Shown: positions 23,148 through 34,700 of the stretch, piece by piece
Layout: every line of letters starts with the position of its first letter
Position numbering within the stretch: position 1 is the stretch's first letter
Source: Hysterangium stoloniferum
Taxonomy: Eukaryota > Basidiomycota > Agaricomycetes > Hysterangiales > Hysterangiaceae
DNA length: 64,000 nt
Assembly: GCA_015178975.1 (NCBI GenBank)
Contig: WHVD01000099.1
Location: 186,001-250,000 of the forward strand
Direction of reading: 5' to 3'
Notes under the pieces: generated by a model
Told to the model about the DNA's origin: nothing
The model's input: the letters and a program-made list of their open reading frames with translations, nothing else
Database searches by the model: none
Made by a program: the position numbers and the translations under genes

Positions 23148-26100
23148 TTAGACATTCATACTATCCAAAATATCTCCCAAATGGCATATGGTCTCATTAG
23201 CCATGTCATCTTCCATAAGCTCCATTCTGACCTCTCCCTCAATATCAGCTACCATGGTCACATCCTCACCATCACCACTGCATCCCATTATATTTCCCAA
23301 ACTGTCCACAGTACCCAGCCACCTACCAGGTGTCTTGTATCCAGTATAGCCTGGAAGGGCATATATGGCATGAAGGTGAACACGATGAACATTGTTAATA
23401 CGTTGCCTCCTAAGTTTCATCTGTAAAATCAAATAAGCAAGTTGGGGATCCTCACTCTGCAAGTTCTCCATCACTCTAAGTAGCAAATTATCTTCATCAT
23501 CTACCCATGTTGCTAACTGTTGAATTTCAACATTCAAACATATTATCTCTTCATGGGCTGCCTTGAATTTATAGTGCTTGGCTGCCATTTCTTGGTTAAG
23601 AGGGTTGGTCCAAGGCTTGTGGAGAATATCTTCCCGAGCATGCTTGAGTAGTTCAAAATCTGATAACCATGCATAGCGAGTGATGTCTGCCTTTGATAAT
23701 TGAGGCCGAGGGGGAGTTTGTTTAGGGGCAAGTTCATTATATTTTTTCAGTGTATTATTGATTGTCTTGGCCCAGCGTGTAATCGCTTTAGAGATATGTG
23801 CACGCATTTTAAAACCTGTTTATAGATAAATAAAATATAGAGGTTGGAAGTTAGAGTGACTCACAGGTTCCCATAAGGTTTGCTTTTGCCAATTCAAATA
23901 GTCGGGCAACTACAAGGGATTCCAGCTTCTCAACAATGCGAATGAATGTACAATTGTTTATGTAGTTGAGTGTCTCAACATATTCACTGCCAGTGTCCAC
24001 CCAACGTTCAACCAATCCAAGGCAGTACTCAAGGTCAGATGCAGTATTTTCAGCAAGGTGAAGTTCACGGATAATCTTCCGACGATCTTTTTCTGTAGCC
24101 AAGATATGTGCATGATCCACCAACTTCAGGGTCCCTACTGGTGTCAATGTTTCTGGGACCTGTGACATCCATGGTACAGTTGTCATTTGATGCCAGATTG
24201 CACTATCAATAGCACCATTAGCATTAGTGATCATTAAGTAATATCAACTGAATAGAGAAGTACTTACTTATACTTTTTCAATTTCTCAAGAGCCTCAACA
24301 TATGCAACACGTAGAGTGTCTTCAGAGGATTCTTTAGTAGCTTTTGCAAGGAAGGCAGCCTCCTCAGAGTGCCACATCTCAATTATTACTGAAGTATATC
24401 CAGTAGATGACTTGTAGGCTTCAATGACTGGTGTAACATCATTGATGATCTTGAGTGCCTGTTTGTAATTGTTATATAGAAAATTGCCTGACAATGTATG
24501 TAAGTGAGATGTGGCACACAAAAAGAGAAAAAACTTACTTAATTCTAAATATTTATCTTCATCCCATTGTTGAAAATGAAGATCAAGAAATTGTCCCCAA
24601 TGGAAGTGTGAAGCATGCCGAACACCCCGTGCTACTGAGTTAGATGCTGAAAAGACACGTTCACATGTTTCCATATCTTCAAGACCAACACTAGTATGGT
24701 ACATAGGATGATAGACAAGTTGGCATTTTCGTTCATGTGCATAACCATGAAATGAATTGAGTAGTAGTTGGAGATGACATTGGTGTGCCCGTTTGGAAAG
24801 AGAGCTGTTATTGACAGTGGAAGTAAATGAACATGCAATATCACATCCAACCAATAGATCATCACCAAAGGTGGTGAGAAGGTGGTTGAGTATAGCAAGA
24901 CCATACTTAGCAAGTTCCCCACTCCGGCACATTTCTGCATATGTTTGAACAAGTCCATGACAACAAGCACTTATATAAATTCCAGTCTGATCAAAAACCC
25001 GAATTGTGTCCTCACTGATAGCATGAGAAGCTTTCCAATTGTTGCTACATATGCCTTCATCATCATCAAATGGGCTGTCACTATCACCAAGCTTGTGTTT
25101 GCCTTTGGCTGACCGACAGGATCTCTTAACATCATCCTTAAATAGGTCAACATTCTCATTTCCAATGTCATAATCACTGGTGAATGTGCGGTTATCAGCA
25201 GCTGCCAATGGCATACACTTCATAGATTGGTTTCCATCCATGGCTTGAATCCGAGAAGGAATGAGGCGCACTTCATTTTCAAGCTATAGTTACTGGCATT
25301 AATACAAAGTAAATAAAGAATAGAAAATTAGATATATACATACATTGTAAGAACATGGAGGACATGCTGAAGACGCCACTGGGGTGTTGTCCGGCCTAAT
25401 GCAGTGTTCACTAGGTGTTCTACTCGTCTAAGGAGGTCTAGGTACATATCAAATGCAATAGACATTTGGGTGTGAAACACTGGAGAATATGTTACCTTGA
25501 GAAATAAGTCAGCTTGACATACACAACAAGTAAACAAATAAAGTTGGCTGACTTACATTGTTAAGGGCACATAGTACTTTGAAGAAAGCCTGGACACTGA
25601 AGGATGATTGGCATCTTCAGATTTGGTGGTATAATTCTAAACACTGTAGGGAAATGGCAACTGAGGGCATAGTAGGGGAACAGCCAAGTAATCCAGTATG
25701 TATGAGGGAAACGTTAGCTAACTCCCCAGAGTCCTGTCGAACACTATAATTTGGAAAATACTCTAAAAGTCAATACAAAAGTTATTAAATTAGTGTAGTA
25801 GTATGCAAACAGAAAATAATATATACACACGGTGTGTATCCACAGCTGTCACTGTGAAGTATGTAGGTGTCAGAAGAGAAGCATCAGGTGGATTGTTGGC
25901 CAGAGGAGCAGAGTGTCGAGAAGTGTTGGTAGAACAAGGGGGTGGCAGTGACCACAAACCTTTTGTATTGAATTTCCAACTCATGAATGCCGCCAGAAGG
26001 TGAGGTGCTTGTGCTTCCCATTCACTATGGATAATATTTATACGCTCAGAGTGTTCCTGTTTAGATCTCCTGAGCTTCGGCCTTTTAGGATTAGCATAAC

Positions 26101-26611
26101 TATTAATCAAGATAATGATTAAATATTAATGTTATAAAACATACAATGCGCTCACCGATATACTGCATTGAGCTGTGCATTATCAATTATTGAAGTGTTA
26201 CAACTCGTCTCATTGTCATCCATTTGAACCTGAATGTCAGAGTCAGAGTCCTGCACATTGTTGTCATTCACGGAATGTTCATTGTCCAAATGGCCATCTA
26301 GATAATCATGGTCATATATATCCTGCGTACCCATCTCCATGTGCGCTTCAGCAAGTTTGAGATTGGCCACTGTCATTGCTAAAGGACCAAGGTGGGTCAG
26401 TGTACACCATAAAGTCAGTATGTTACTATATGTAATAATAATAAAGTGTAATTTACTTACATTTCAACCTTTCCTGATGCTCTTGAATAAAATTAGCAGC
26501 ATTCTGGCGGATGTGCACAGTAGTAATCCTAGAAGTTACAAGACGTCCATTTGGCCCGACACTAGATACAGAGACCTTTGAAGAGAGCCCTAATTTGCAC
26601 TTCTTGCCCAT
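23148..26611 (-). CDS. KDZ (Kyakuja-Dileera-Zisupton) transposase
   Basis: This is a multi-exon DDE transposase gene. The first exon starts MGKKCKLGLSSKVSV at 26611. A following exon is acidic; later ones carry ANVSLIHTGLLGCSPTMPS and QMSIAFDMYLDLLRRVEH. The catalytic exon (about 24539-25290) shows Asp in RVFDQTGIYISACCHG, Asp in LLVGCDIACSF, NSFHGYAHERKCQL, and Glu in GLEDMETCERVFSAS. It continues QWDEDKYLEL, then a 51-nt intron (24488-24538), then NFLYNNYKQALKII. The C-terminal exons end at 23148 and hold ISKAITRWAKTINNTLKKYN and W-L-S-D-F-E-L-L. Introns have GT/AG ends. One flaw: near 25340-25370 the Cys-rich ACPPCSYN lies in a different frame from the preceding PQWRL, so this copy may carry a small indel. 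Otherwise it looks nearly whole. Confidence 0.85.
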
Positions 26612-26751
26612 GAAATGATACGAAAGCAAAGCCCAGGAATGAAATGGCGGCAGGTGGGGGACAAGCGAAGTGCAGGGAGATGCATTATGTCAGCTATGTA
26701 CAGTTGTGTACAACTAGAGGTCGCGTGGAGCATTGCAAGCGAAGGGGTGAC

Positions 26752-26882
26752 TCGTCTAGCAGCCGGGAAGTGCAGGACCATCCAGCAGGGTGCAGCAAAA
26801 CAGCTTATTCATTCTAACTAGGTCAGGGCTCAGGGGGCTATGCGGCAAGCTAATTAGGTCAGAAATAGAAGATACACAGGTG
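26752..26882 (-). repeat. KDZ right terminal inverted repeat
   Basis: This is the partner of 18566-18696. The terminus on + reads ...GATACACAGGTG and is followed by the second GTATCAAA copy. Confidence 0.92.
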
Positions 26883-26890
26883 GTATCAAA

Positions 26891-27536
26891 ATGCCGTCAC
26901 ATATTTCCCATGGTCATGTCGGAAAAATCCGAAAATCCTAATCACCGACTAGGTGCCGGCTTACCTAATCCCGGTTGCCCAGGTTCTGAGCAGACACCCA
27001 GCAGACTGGTCGTGCCTGGCAGCCAAGACATTAGGCCGGGCTCTGCACAGACCTGCCCAGCCTGATCAGGTCTGCGCAGATGCCCGGCACCCTAACGTAG
27101 GCTTTGACACATTACCTGGCCAAATTGAGTAGCGCAGTCATTGGCGCGACATGAGTGCCATGTTTTTTAAATTCCCAAGTTCATAGTGCAGGGAATAATA
27201 AGTAGTAGTTGACGTTATACTTATGGTAAAGTAGTGCGTGCTACTGTATTTTTAATTCAATAAACCGTCACCAAGATTCATCTGAGTCAGATCTCGAGAC
27301 ATCTGATCCCCTCAACATCCGCACCTGTTCTGCAAATGACTGATACCTTCTCCATCCCCACCACACGCCCAAGGGTCTCATCTTCATCCAGTTTGTTCTA
27401 CATGGGGGATGTCTTTCACTATCAAACTAACATCACTTCTGAGATTTTGTGATGCTACAGCAATAAAAAGAGTTAAAAATAGATGACTGTCTTTGCGCTA
27501 GTCTGTGCTATGAATCCTTGTTTGCATCAATGGTGA
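26891..27536. other. Spacer, no gene recognised
   Basis: The first bases (to 26903) continue the left-arm match; then the arms diverge. About 26930-27110 is GC-rich, with repeated 'cagac' and 'gcccgg' words. The rest is AT-rich and non-coding. I see no supported gene, RNA or element end. Confidence 0.4.
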
Positions 27537-28086
27537 CTATCTGAAGTGAGCTTTAATTAGATGTTCAATAGGAGTAATATACTGTAATACACACCTGTTT
27601 CTCCACATTCTTGTAGTTAGTTTGAAAGTATGCAGCTCGGGATTCTTGCTGAAATCCTTCTCCTGTCCATGTTGTGTAGTTGATGGTTGATCCTTTGTGT
27701 GTGATGTCATGATAAAGATGTGATGGTGCATGTTGCTTTGGGAAGTGGAAGTCTTTCCCATACTCAGCACTCACTACCTGTAAAATAACATGTTGGTGGA
27801 AAAACTATTCTATGAGCTGATAAAAAACATGTACTTCACAGTATATCTCATATTCACCCAAAGCAACTTGCATTCTCTCCAATTGCAGTGAGGTGATCAT
27901 ATGCAAGCCTGCAAACATTTGAAATGTTGCCAAGGCATGGACACAGTGAACAAAGGATGACTTGGGTGGAAACAATTGGACAATGCAAGGAACTGTTGTC
28001 TGTGAAATTGTCAGAATAAAAATGTCTGATGGGAGTAAGCATACCTTCAAAATATCCCAAAATGTGTTGCCTTGACCCTCAAACAA
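27537..28086 (-). pseudogene. Transposase-like gene fragment
   Basis: Two or more exon-like pieces on the - strand. One reads FHFPKQHAPSHLYHDIT, then KGSTINYTTWTGEGFQQES and QTNYKNVEKQ. The other, upstream, includes VQLFPPKSSFVHCVHALATF and LHMITSLQLERM. The F-P-K-x-H-x-x-S-H and K-G-x-T-x-N-Y-x-T pattern is one I associate with C-terminal parts of large fungal transposon proteins (CACTA/Plavaka-like or related). That assignment is tentative. Only the C-terminal part is present, with no catalytic core, so it is a relic. Confidence 0.45.
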
Positions 28087-28227
28087 GTTACATCCCTGAT
28101 CCAGTCTCTGCTCCTCTCATCTATCTGCATGCTTGATTCCTGGAACTCCCACAGGAACTCCGGAATCTACATCTCCTTGTATGCATGCATTCTGTCAGCT
28201 TGAAATATGGACACCTGAATGAGTGTA

Positions 28228-28261
28228 CAAGGGTGCAGCCTATAAGCTGAAGCCAAGTCCA
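28228..28261 (+). repeat. Family S LTR scrap
   Basis: The words 'gggtgcagcctataag' and 'ctgaagccaagtcc' match the 3' part of the family S LTRs. Too little remains to define ends. Confidence 0.5.
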
Positions 28262-28470
28262 TCTCAGCCTGTACCATACCTTTCTGGTAATTATTCTGAT
28301 ACACTGTCTTGTACTACTAATCCTCAGAACTTCCCCAGACTTATTACCCAGGGACTCCATGGGACAATTCCCAGAAGAAAGTGTGTGTTCGGAATAATTA
28401 CTGGAAACACTCCGTGAGACTTCCTCAGAGTTTATCTCTTTGTTCAGAACTTACCACTCCCCTTCTACTC

Positions 28471-28514
28471 ATTTCTTCATATATAGAATGGTCAGAACTT
28501 CCACCACTCTTCAC
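28471..28514 (+). repeat. Chromoviral LTR end scrap
   Basis: The stretch from 'cttcatatatagaatgg' to 'ccaccactcttcaca' matches the 3' terminus of the chromoviral LTR at 4768-5403. The rest of the LTR is not evident. Confidence 0.55.
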
Positions 28515-29304
28515 ACTAGTTGAGCTTCTGACAAGAGTTCTGTTCCCCCTTCCCACCTCTTAATTGAGTAGCTGGCCTTTGTTACTTTTCCACCTCTAGT
28601 TGAGTTGTTCGCTATCAATTAAAGTAACAAATATTTTAGGTTATATTGAGATTAGGAATACATATATTCTAATTTCTACCCGGTTTTGTTTTGTTTTGTT
28701 TTGTTTTATTTTATTTTATTTTGTTTTATTTTTTGTTTTGTTTATTTGTCACATGTCACATGTCACAAAGTGTGTGCATCACAAGTTACAGTGTGTGCAT
28801 GTGATGCCATGTGATGTCATGTGAATGCGAAATGGCTTAAAACATTGTTTCGTGGCCACACAATGTCAATCATGTGACATACACATGTCAAATGTAAACT
28901 TTATTTCAATTTCCTTCAAGGTTTGAACCTTCGATAAGAACTTTATTTAGTTTTCCCTTTAGTATGTATAAATATCCTAAGATGTATATAGTTAGACCCC
29001 AGTTTCAATATCTTAGGATTTCCACTAAATACAAGTGTGATATTCTCAAGTCATTAGAACTTCCATTCTCTTACTCCTTATCTTGCCCTCTCTCTTGTTT
29101 CTTTTTGTGTATTTTGGTAGCCTTGTTAGTGTTGCCCTAACAACATCTGTTGCCTGTATTTCCCCATCTGTTGCCTGTATTTCCCCATCTTTGTCTGCTG
29201 TGCATTTTTGCTTTCCATCATCTGCAGGGGATGTTGCAGGTAATTGGGTTGTTCTGGAATGGAGCTGAGGATTGCCTGTATTGGTTGAAGAATGTAAACA
29301 TCAT
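28515..29304. other. Spacer with simple repeats and possible LTR remnant
   Basis: A TTTTG/TTTTA microsatellite lies at 28683-28745. It is followed by tandem 'tcacatg' words (about 28748-28870) that recall the start of the solo LTR at 5946, and by a TATA-like 'tataaatat' near 28968. A 21-bp unit 'ctgttgcctgtatttcccca' is repeated around 29148-29190. No gene is supported. Confidence 0.35.
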
Positions 29305-29991
29305 TTAATGGTTGGAGGGGATAAATGCACCAGTTGGAGGGGCTGGTGTGCAGTGAGGTAACACAGAAGAATGTCTGGAGCCTGTAGTAACTCCTGTAAA
29401 GGGAATATAAGTATTATTAGTGAATAATTGGGATACAAACATACCTGGTGATCCAATGATATCAGAGGTCACAGAAAACTCCCTGCTGATAGATCCTTGT
29501 GTGCTACTTTCTGGAGGTAGTAGAAGCTCTCCTGTACCTACAGGCACTGATTGACCATCTTTTACTGCAAGATTAACAAAGTATGAGACTCCTGTTAATA
29601 TTTGGAAAGAGAAATACTCACCGGAAGGGTTCAAAGAACATACAATCGTTGATTCTCCAAGATCTCCCCCATTGTCCCCCTCTGGCTTCTGGCACTGTTG
29701 GAGTGTATGTGGATATCTCCACTATTTTGGAGGAGCCACTGAGGAGGTGGAAAGAGATTGCAGGATTGCATGGTGATGAGGAGCAAGAACCTGGAAAGGT
29801 GGGGGGGCAGGAGGGTGATTTTGAATAGCAGATAAAACATAGAAATCACTAGAACTAGGGGATAATGTCCCAGTGTCAGTAGAGATAAGGGTCGGGTCAA
29901 TCTTGGGTATGGGTAGGGAAGGGAAGGGTGCTGACATGCAGGGTGGTGTGTATGAAGGGTGAATCTGAGCCACTGGAGCAGCTACTACCAT
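29305..29991 (-). other. Pro/Ser-rich reading frames, unrecognised
   Basis: On the - strand, a proline/serine-rich frame (start VVAAPVAQIHPSYTPP) lies at about 29722-29991. A second frame at about 29305-29634 contains FQILTGVSYFVNLAV. They could be exons of one relic gene, as both sides show possible GT/AG joints, but I recognise no domain. Low-complexity composition makes chance open frames possible. Confidence 0.25.
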
Positions 29992-30059
29992 TCAGCTACT
30001 TTATTAACAACAAAACTAATTCATACATACCTTCAGTTGACATTTGTGCACCCTGTGTC

Positions 30060-30515
30060 TTGAATATACAGTACATACAACACCCACAGCTTTGGCACTA
30101 AAGTTGTGTGTGCACAGTTGTTCATCCTGGATGAACACCTGTGTACATGCAACACCCACAGCTGCATACGTGCAACACCTGCAGCTTCAGCGCTAAAGTT
30201 GCATGTGCACAGTTATTCATCCTAGATGAACAGCTACATACACGCAACACCTGCAGCTTTGGTGCTAAAGTTGCATGTGCACAGTTGTTCATCCTGGATG
30301 AACAGCTGCATACCTACAACACCCACAGCTTCAGTGCTAAAGTTGTGTGTGCACAGTTGTTCATCCTGGATAAACACCTGCATACATGCAACACCCACAG
30401 CTTCAGTGCTAAAGTTACGTGTGCACAGTTGTTCATCCTGGATGAACACCTGCATACCCACAACTTTGGCCCTAGAGTAAAAGTTGCATGTACACAGCTG
30501 TTCATCCTGGTCCCT
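30060..30515. repeat. Minisatellite, about 72-bp unit, 6 copies
   Basis: About six imperfect tandem copies of a 72-bp unit. Each contains the near-perfect palindrome gttcatcctggatgaac and the word gtgcacagttgttc. Because the unit length is a multiple of three, one frame stays open through all copies (24-residue repeats such as CAQLFILDEQLHT). I read that as a by-product of the period, not as a gene. Confidence 0.85.
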
Positions 30516-30597
30516 AGATGCCCTACCCTATGTGAAAGGCATCTGGTCCCTAGATGCCCTACCCTATGTAAAAGGGATCTGGTCCCTAGATGAACCC
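30508..30597. repeat. Short tandem repeat, 36-bp unit
   Basis: About two and a half copies of a 36-bp unit that begins ctggtccctagatgccctac, directly after the 72-bp array. Confidence 0.8.
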
Positions 30598-31139
30598 TAC
30601 CAGACCCATATAACCCTAATCAAAACCCAACATAACTTTCATCTCAGCATCCATTCCACCAGGAGCCACAGCCAGACAAGCCGGGGAGCTTTCCGTCACT
30701 GCACCAAACCTAGGCCTCAAGTACCTTTCGTCCCCAGAAAAAGAAGGCACAGCAGGGTGCTTCAGCACGGTCCCTTTTGCAACGCATTGAAACTCGGCCT
30801 GGGAAGGCCCTCCTATGTCTACAAAGGGGATGGTGGGGCACTGAAGGGTGCGCGACGCAGTCGGAACGATCTCATGACGTCTGGCCAAGGGCAGGTCAGA
30901 CGCATTGACTCATCCAGTTGATAGTGAGCAAGCGGAAAATATGGAGGTCGATCAAGGGAAGGGAGGTTAGTACAGTGACGATTTAGATGAGAGCCTTTTT
31001 GGAACTGCACAATTGAATCAGTCCGCTGTAAGTTGCACACTGCATTGCTGGTAGTGCGAGAGCGTGGATGGGCTATCGCCGTTGTCTTAGAAGATAAGCC
31101 TGAATAGAAAATTAATATCTATTGGAGGGTACTATAATT
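30598..31139. other. Spacer with old dispersed repeat
   Basis: I find no supported gene. The part at about 30930-31090 is distantly similar to 7120-7320 in the left arm. The frames in this stretch are short and show no domain. Confidence 0.35.
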
Positions 31140-31330
31140 TTTCCATCATTACAACGTTTCAGTCCTATCATTTGTTATTATGGGGCTTACTCTATTGCTA
31201 GCATAAATAGGTAAACCTCCCACTAGTTACAGGAGTCTTTTTCGAATTGGAGCCTTGTCCTACTCCTTCGTAAGAGCTCAAACCGAAGGATTACGCTATA
31301 TCTAAAGCCGAACCTTACATCCGTCATCAC
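31140..31330 (+). promoter_or_regulatory. Orphan Crinkler-type promoter segment
   Basis: On the + strand this segment matches the region upstream of the right Crinkler gene (about 34950-35070 read on the - strand). Shared features include 'cataaatagg' (TATA-like), 'tctttttcgaattggagcc', 'aaggattacgctat' and 'aagccgaaccttac'. The coding sequence is not behind it: after 'gaaccttac' the sequence goes elsewhere. It is a relic of another family member, in inverse orientation to the gene at 31716-34934. Confidence 0.6.
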
Positions 31331-31715
31331 CTCCAGGTAACTACAGCCCCTCTGAGTCCGCCATTTGTCCATTGTAGCATAGTGTTGAAAGGGCTTCACC
31401 TGAACACCATATCGTCGTGCGTACTATTAAACTCTTCTCTCACGCCGCCCCTTTCGATCCATGAATAAATGCCTTTCTTTTGTCATCCTGACAGGTAGGT
31501 CTCTTTATCCAGGAAATGGGTCAGGAGTGACCATGTGACGGCATTTTGATACAGTTCAAAATATATAATATAAAGGATCCAGCTATCAAAAACGATTCAT
31601 TACGTGACAAGTAAGACTAAGGTGAAGGAGTAATTGATACAATCTATACTTCTATAGAATAATACAGCACAGATTAGCTAACGATGAACTCTTATTAAAG
31701 TCGCTTTCATTTCAT

Positions 31716-34700
31716 TCATTGCCTAATCTTACTTCTCTTCGATGGCCTTTGTGTAGTGCAAGTAGTGGAATGGGGCGCTGTTACCTTCATCAAATCCGCC
31801 ATTGAACCGATACAATCTCGCACAACGTCCCATCGCAAAACGGCCAAATCACCCTTCCATTCAGCTTTCAGACGTTCTCGCTGTTCATCGTCAGGGGTTG
31901 CGATAATACGAAGAAATCTAGGTGTCTGTCGCCTTGAAGAGTCTGAAGCAGATTGCTGCTGAGCCTGGATCCCGTTGCGGAGCTTCTTGCGGTACATGTC
32001 AACTATTGGCATGTATACTTCTGGCCCGAGGATCATCTCCCAAGTCGTCGTCAAATCGTTTATAAGATTTGGGTAAGACTTTGGTGCATATCGACCCCGT
32101 TTCCCTTGCCCCTATAAACATTGGAATAAACGTTGAGTGTCATGCCAATTATAACATTTCGTACCTACCACCACTGTGTAAAAGAAATCAGGCGTAACAG
32201 ACATGATCGCACGTTTCCAGATATTCGCCTTGACGCTTGGTGAAACTTTTGCTTGCAGTGCAAGAACAATCAGCTCCATTGTCTCCTCGTCTTGGAGGAA
32301 ACACAACAAGTCAGGGCCCATGTGCGTATCTGGAAAAAGAAACGCCTTTCCATCTGGATTATGCAAGAAACTGAGAACGTCCGTAGGAGATTTAGCCTTG
32401 AAACCGAACCGATCAGAACTCCCTGCATTCCACGATACTGGGGAGCTCTGCAAGATGTTATTTGCTCCACGCCTCAGCGAGACTAAGGTAACCTTCCTCG
32501 ATCCTATTGACTCGCTACAGTGGAAGGCGTCCTCCAGAGCCGTGAACTTTTCCCCAAAAATTGTCATCAGCACGAAAAGGGTCGCCTCTTCAAACACAAA
32601 TCCAAGTGATGCCTTGCTAGCGGAATTGCGAAGTGATTTCTCTATCCATGCCTTCTTCGTCGTCCAAGCCTGCCTTTCGAAACACGAGCTGAGGGAGAGA
32701 ACTACCAATGGTTCCGAAATGTATACAGGGTAGTTCACATCAGCATCGAAATCCCAATTGTATGGCATCTTGTCCAAAAAACCTACGCCCCACGCAATCA
32801 TCTCATGCATACCGCCTTCGATGGCGATGGTCGTAGCTTCACTTCCTAAAGTCCACCGCGTAAGAACGTCAACTAAGCTTTGTATTAAGTCCTCTCCTAT
32901 CAAATATCCGGTCAGTCCATACATTAGTACAAGATATATTACACTCACTATTCTCTTTGAAAAGATGCTTCCTTTCACAAACTGGGTGATAATAGTAGAT
33001 CTTCTCGGCCAACTCAGGCGAAATGAGGGGTTCACCATCCTCCAGTTCGATTGCATCAGTCAGTCTGAATCCAGTCATGTGCTTAACGAATGAGGTCAAC
33101 ACACGGTGACGCGGGACATTTTCGAAGCAGATGAAAAGCTCAATGAGGCTAGCTGTAAGGCGGTAACTACAATATGAACAATGAGAAGGAATCTTGTACA
33201 GTCAAATCATAGACATACCGCCCAGAAAGCCAGTACAGCATGCGCTCCAATAAACGCCGATCTGAGTCATTTTCAGAGAGAGTGAGGTATCGCCGAATAT
33301 AATCCTCTTGAGAAGAATCACCGCTCGCAAAACGCCCAACATCAGTGAACACTCGGGGCCGTGTAATCTTATTGCTCTGTTTTGCAGCAACAGAACCTAC
33401 GGCCTCCTCCACCATTTTCATCGACAGACCTGTTCCCGAAAGAATAATCCCAGTAAATATTTTAGAGTACAGAAAAAACCTATACATTTCATGAAGAATG
33501 GGGCGCAGATCTGGCCCAGTGCTGGAGCGAAAGCATCCCTTCAGATGGTCGGCCGCCACCTGTGCCTCGTCAATCACGACGAAGAGAGGTGTACTGATTC
33601 CCGCTGGAAACAAATCTTTCCTCTTAGTCATGAATTCCTTCTTCGTGGAATTGATAAGATCGACCATGATATTAGTGTCAGCGCGCCGAATGACTTCAAG
33701 GATTTTGGCGAAAAGGTCCTCATCCACCATCTCAGAACGGGGTGGTAAAATTTGAACAAGAACCCATCGCCGTCGAGCAACCATGGGATCTATGTTTAAA
33801 GGAAGCCGTTTCACAAGTTCCTTCAGTACGAAGATCCGCACAAACAACAACATCGCAAAGATGCGGTCTGCAGCTTTGGCGTTATTCTTATGCTCATCGC
33901 TGCCTCCAGTCTTCCAGGTGCTCATATCTTCCAACATGTTCGTCGCTACTGTGAAGTCATTGGAGCCAGATGCTGGTCCTCCTGTGTTCCTGCACGAAAT
34001 ATAAAGGCCCCAATTACAGCAAAGACCGTCAAGTGAAAGCCGTGTTTTACCCGAGCCAGAGACACCGAATAGATGGCTGGAAAGTCCAAGATTAGGATTA
34101 GCTGTGTTTACAATTGTGCAGATCCTACGAACACTGTATCATCGATGAATAATTTTTTGATCCGCTCTGTGTCCACATCTTTGCCGAGGTCGTGAAGGAG
34201 AAGAATTGGATTAAGGGGTAGATGAACGTTGAGGTCTATAATTTTGTCATGACGTTGGATTGAGTCGAAATATCTGTCCAATTTCCCAGTAGCCACATAT
34301 TCAATGTAGTCCTCAAAGTCTTCAAATGCAGCGGCAATCTTCCTTTCCGTCTCTTCTAGGGTGAGACGCGGAGATAATTCTAATGAAAACCGGTCAAAAC
34401 CATCCACATTTGAAGGTCACCACCTACGATTGGCTACATTTCTTATTCCTGTCCCGGCGGGTGGGGTGTGCGGCGATTCGCTGTGGTCTGATTGGAGCAT
34501 CTCTAATAAGAGCGATGAGGACAAATGGCACGAGAGTAATACACTAGAAACTTACCAAGGCACCGAATTTCCGAAAACGATCCTTTTTGTAAACATTCGC
34601 CCAATAAGTGGAAGAGTTCATCGTGGTCCTCGATACACTTGCGAACATCGCGACGGTTGTTTAGGGCGGGCAGGAGAGGTGGATTCGCCGTTTCAGCAAT

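Larger units (their letters stand above)
18566..26882 (-). mobile_element. KDZ DNA transposon with two genes
   Basis: This 8317-bp element has 131-bp terminal inverted repeats (18566-18696 and 26752-26882, ends CACCTGTGTATCTTC). Perfect 8-bp target duplications GTATCAAA lie at 18558-18565 and 26883-26890. The right arm retains the single unoccupied site at 31545-31552. Two genes run on the - strand: a KDZ transposase (23148-26611) and a second gene typical of KDZ elements (19102-20525). An 8-bp duplication is the length reported for the Zisupton group. Between the genes lie an LTR fragment and an unclassified block. It is clearly younger than the arm duplication. Confidence 0.93.

Noticed and set aside
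18566-26882. hAT transposon, suggested by the 8-bp target duplication
   Set aside because: The transposase motifs (FDQTGIYISACCHG, GCDIACSF, QWDEDKYLEL, NFLYNNYKQAL) are those of KDZ, a group for which 8-bp target copies are also known. No hAT dimerisation domain was seen.
18566-26882. TET/JBP dioxygenase passenger gene in the KDZ element
   Set aside because: I looked for an HxD...H dioxygenase core in the frames around and between the two genes and found none.
28683-28745. Regulatory polypyrimidine tract
   Set aside because: It is a simple TTTTG/TTTTA microsatellite with no adjacent gene.
30141-30593. Secreted or repeat protein gene over the minisatellite
   Set aside because: The open frame follows from a 72-bp period divisible by three. 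The opposite strand and other frames are open as well, and there is no start context or domain.
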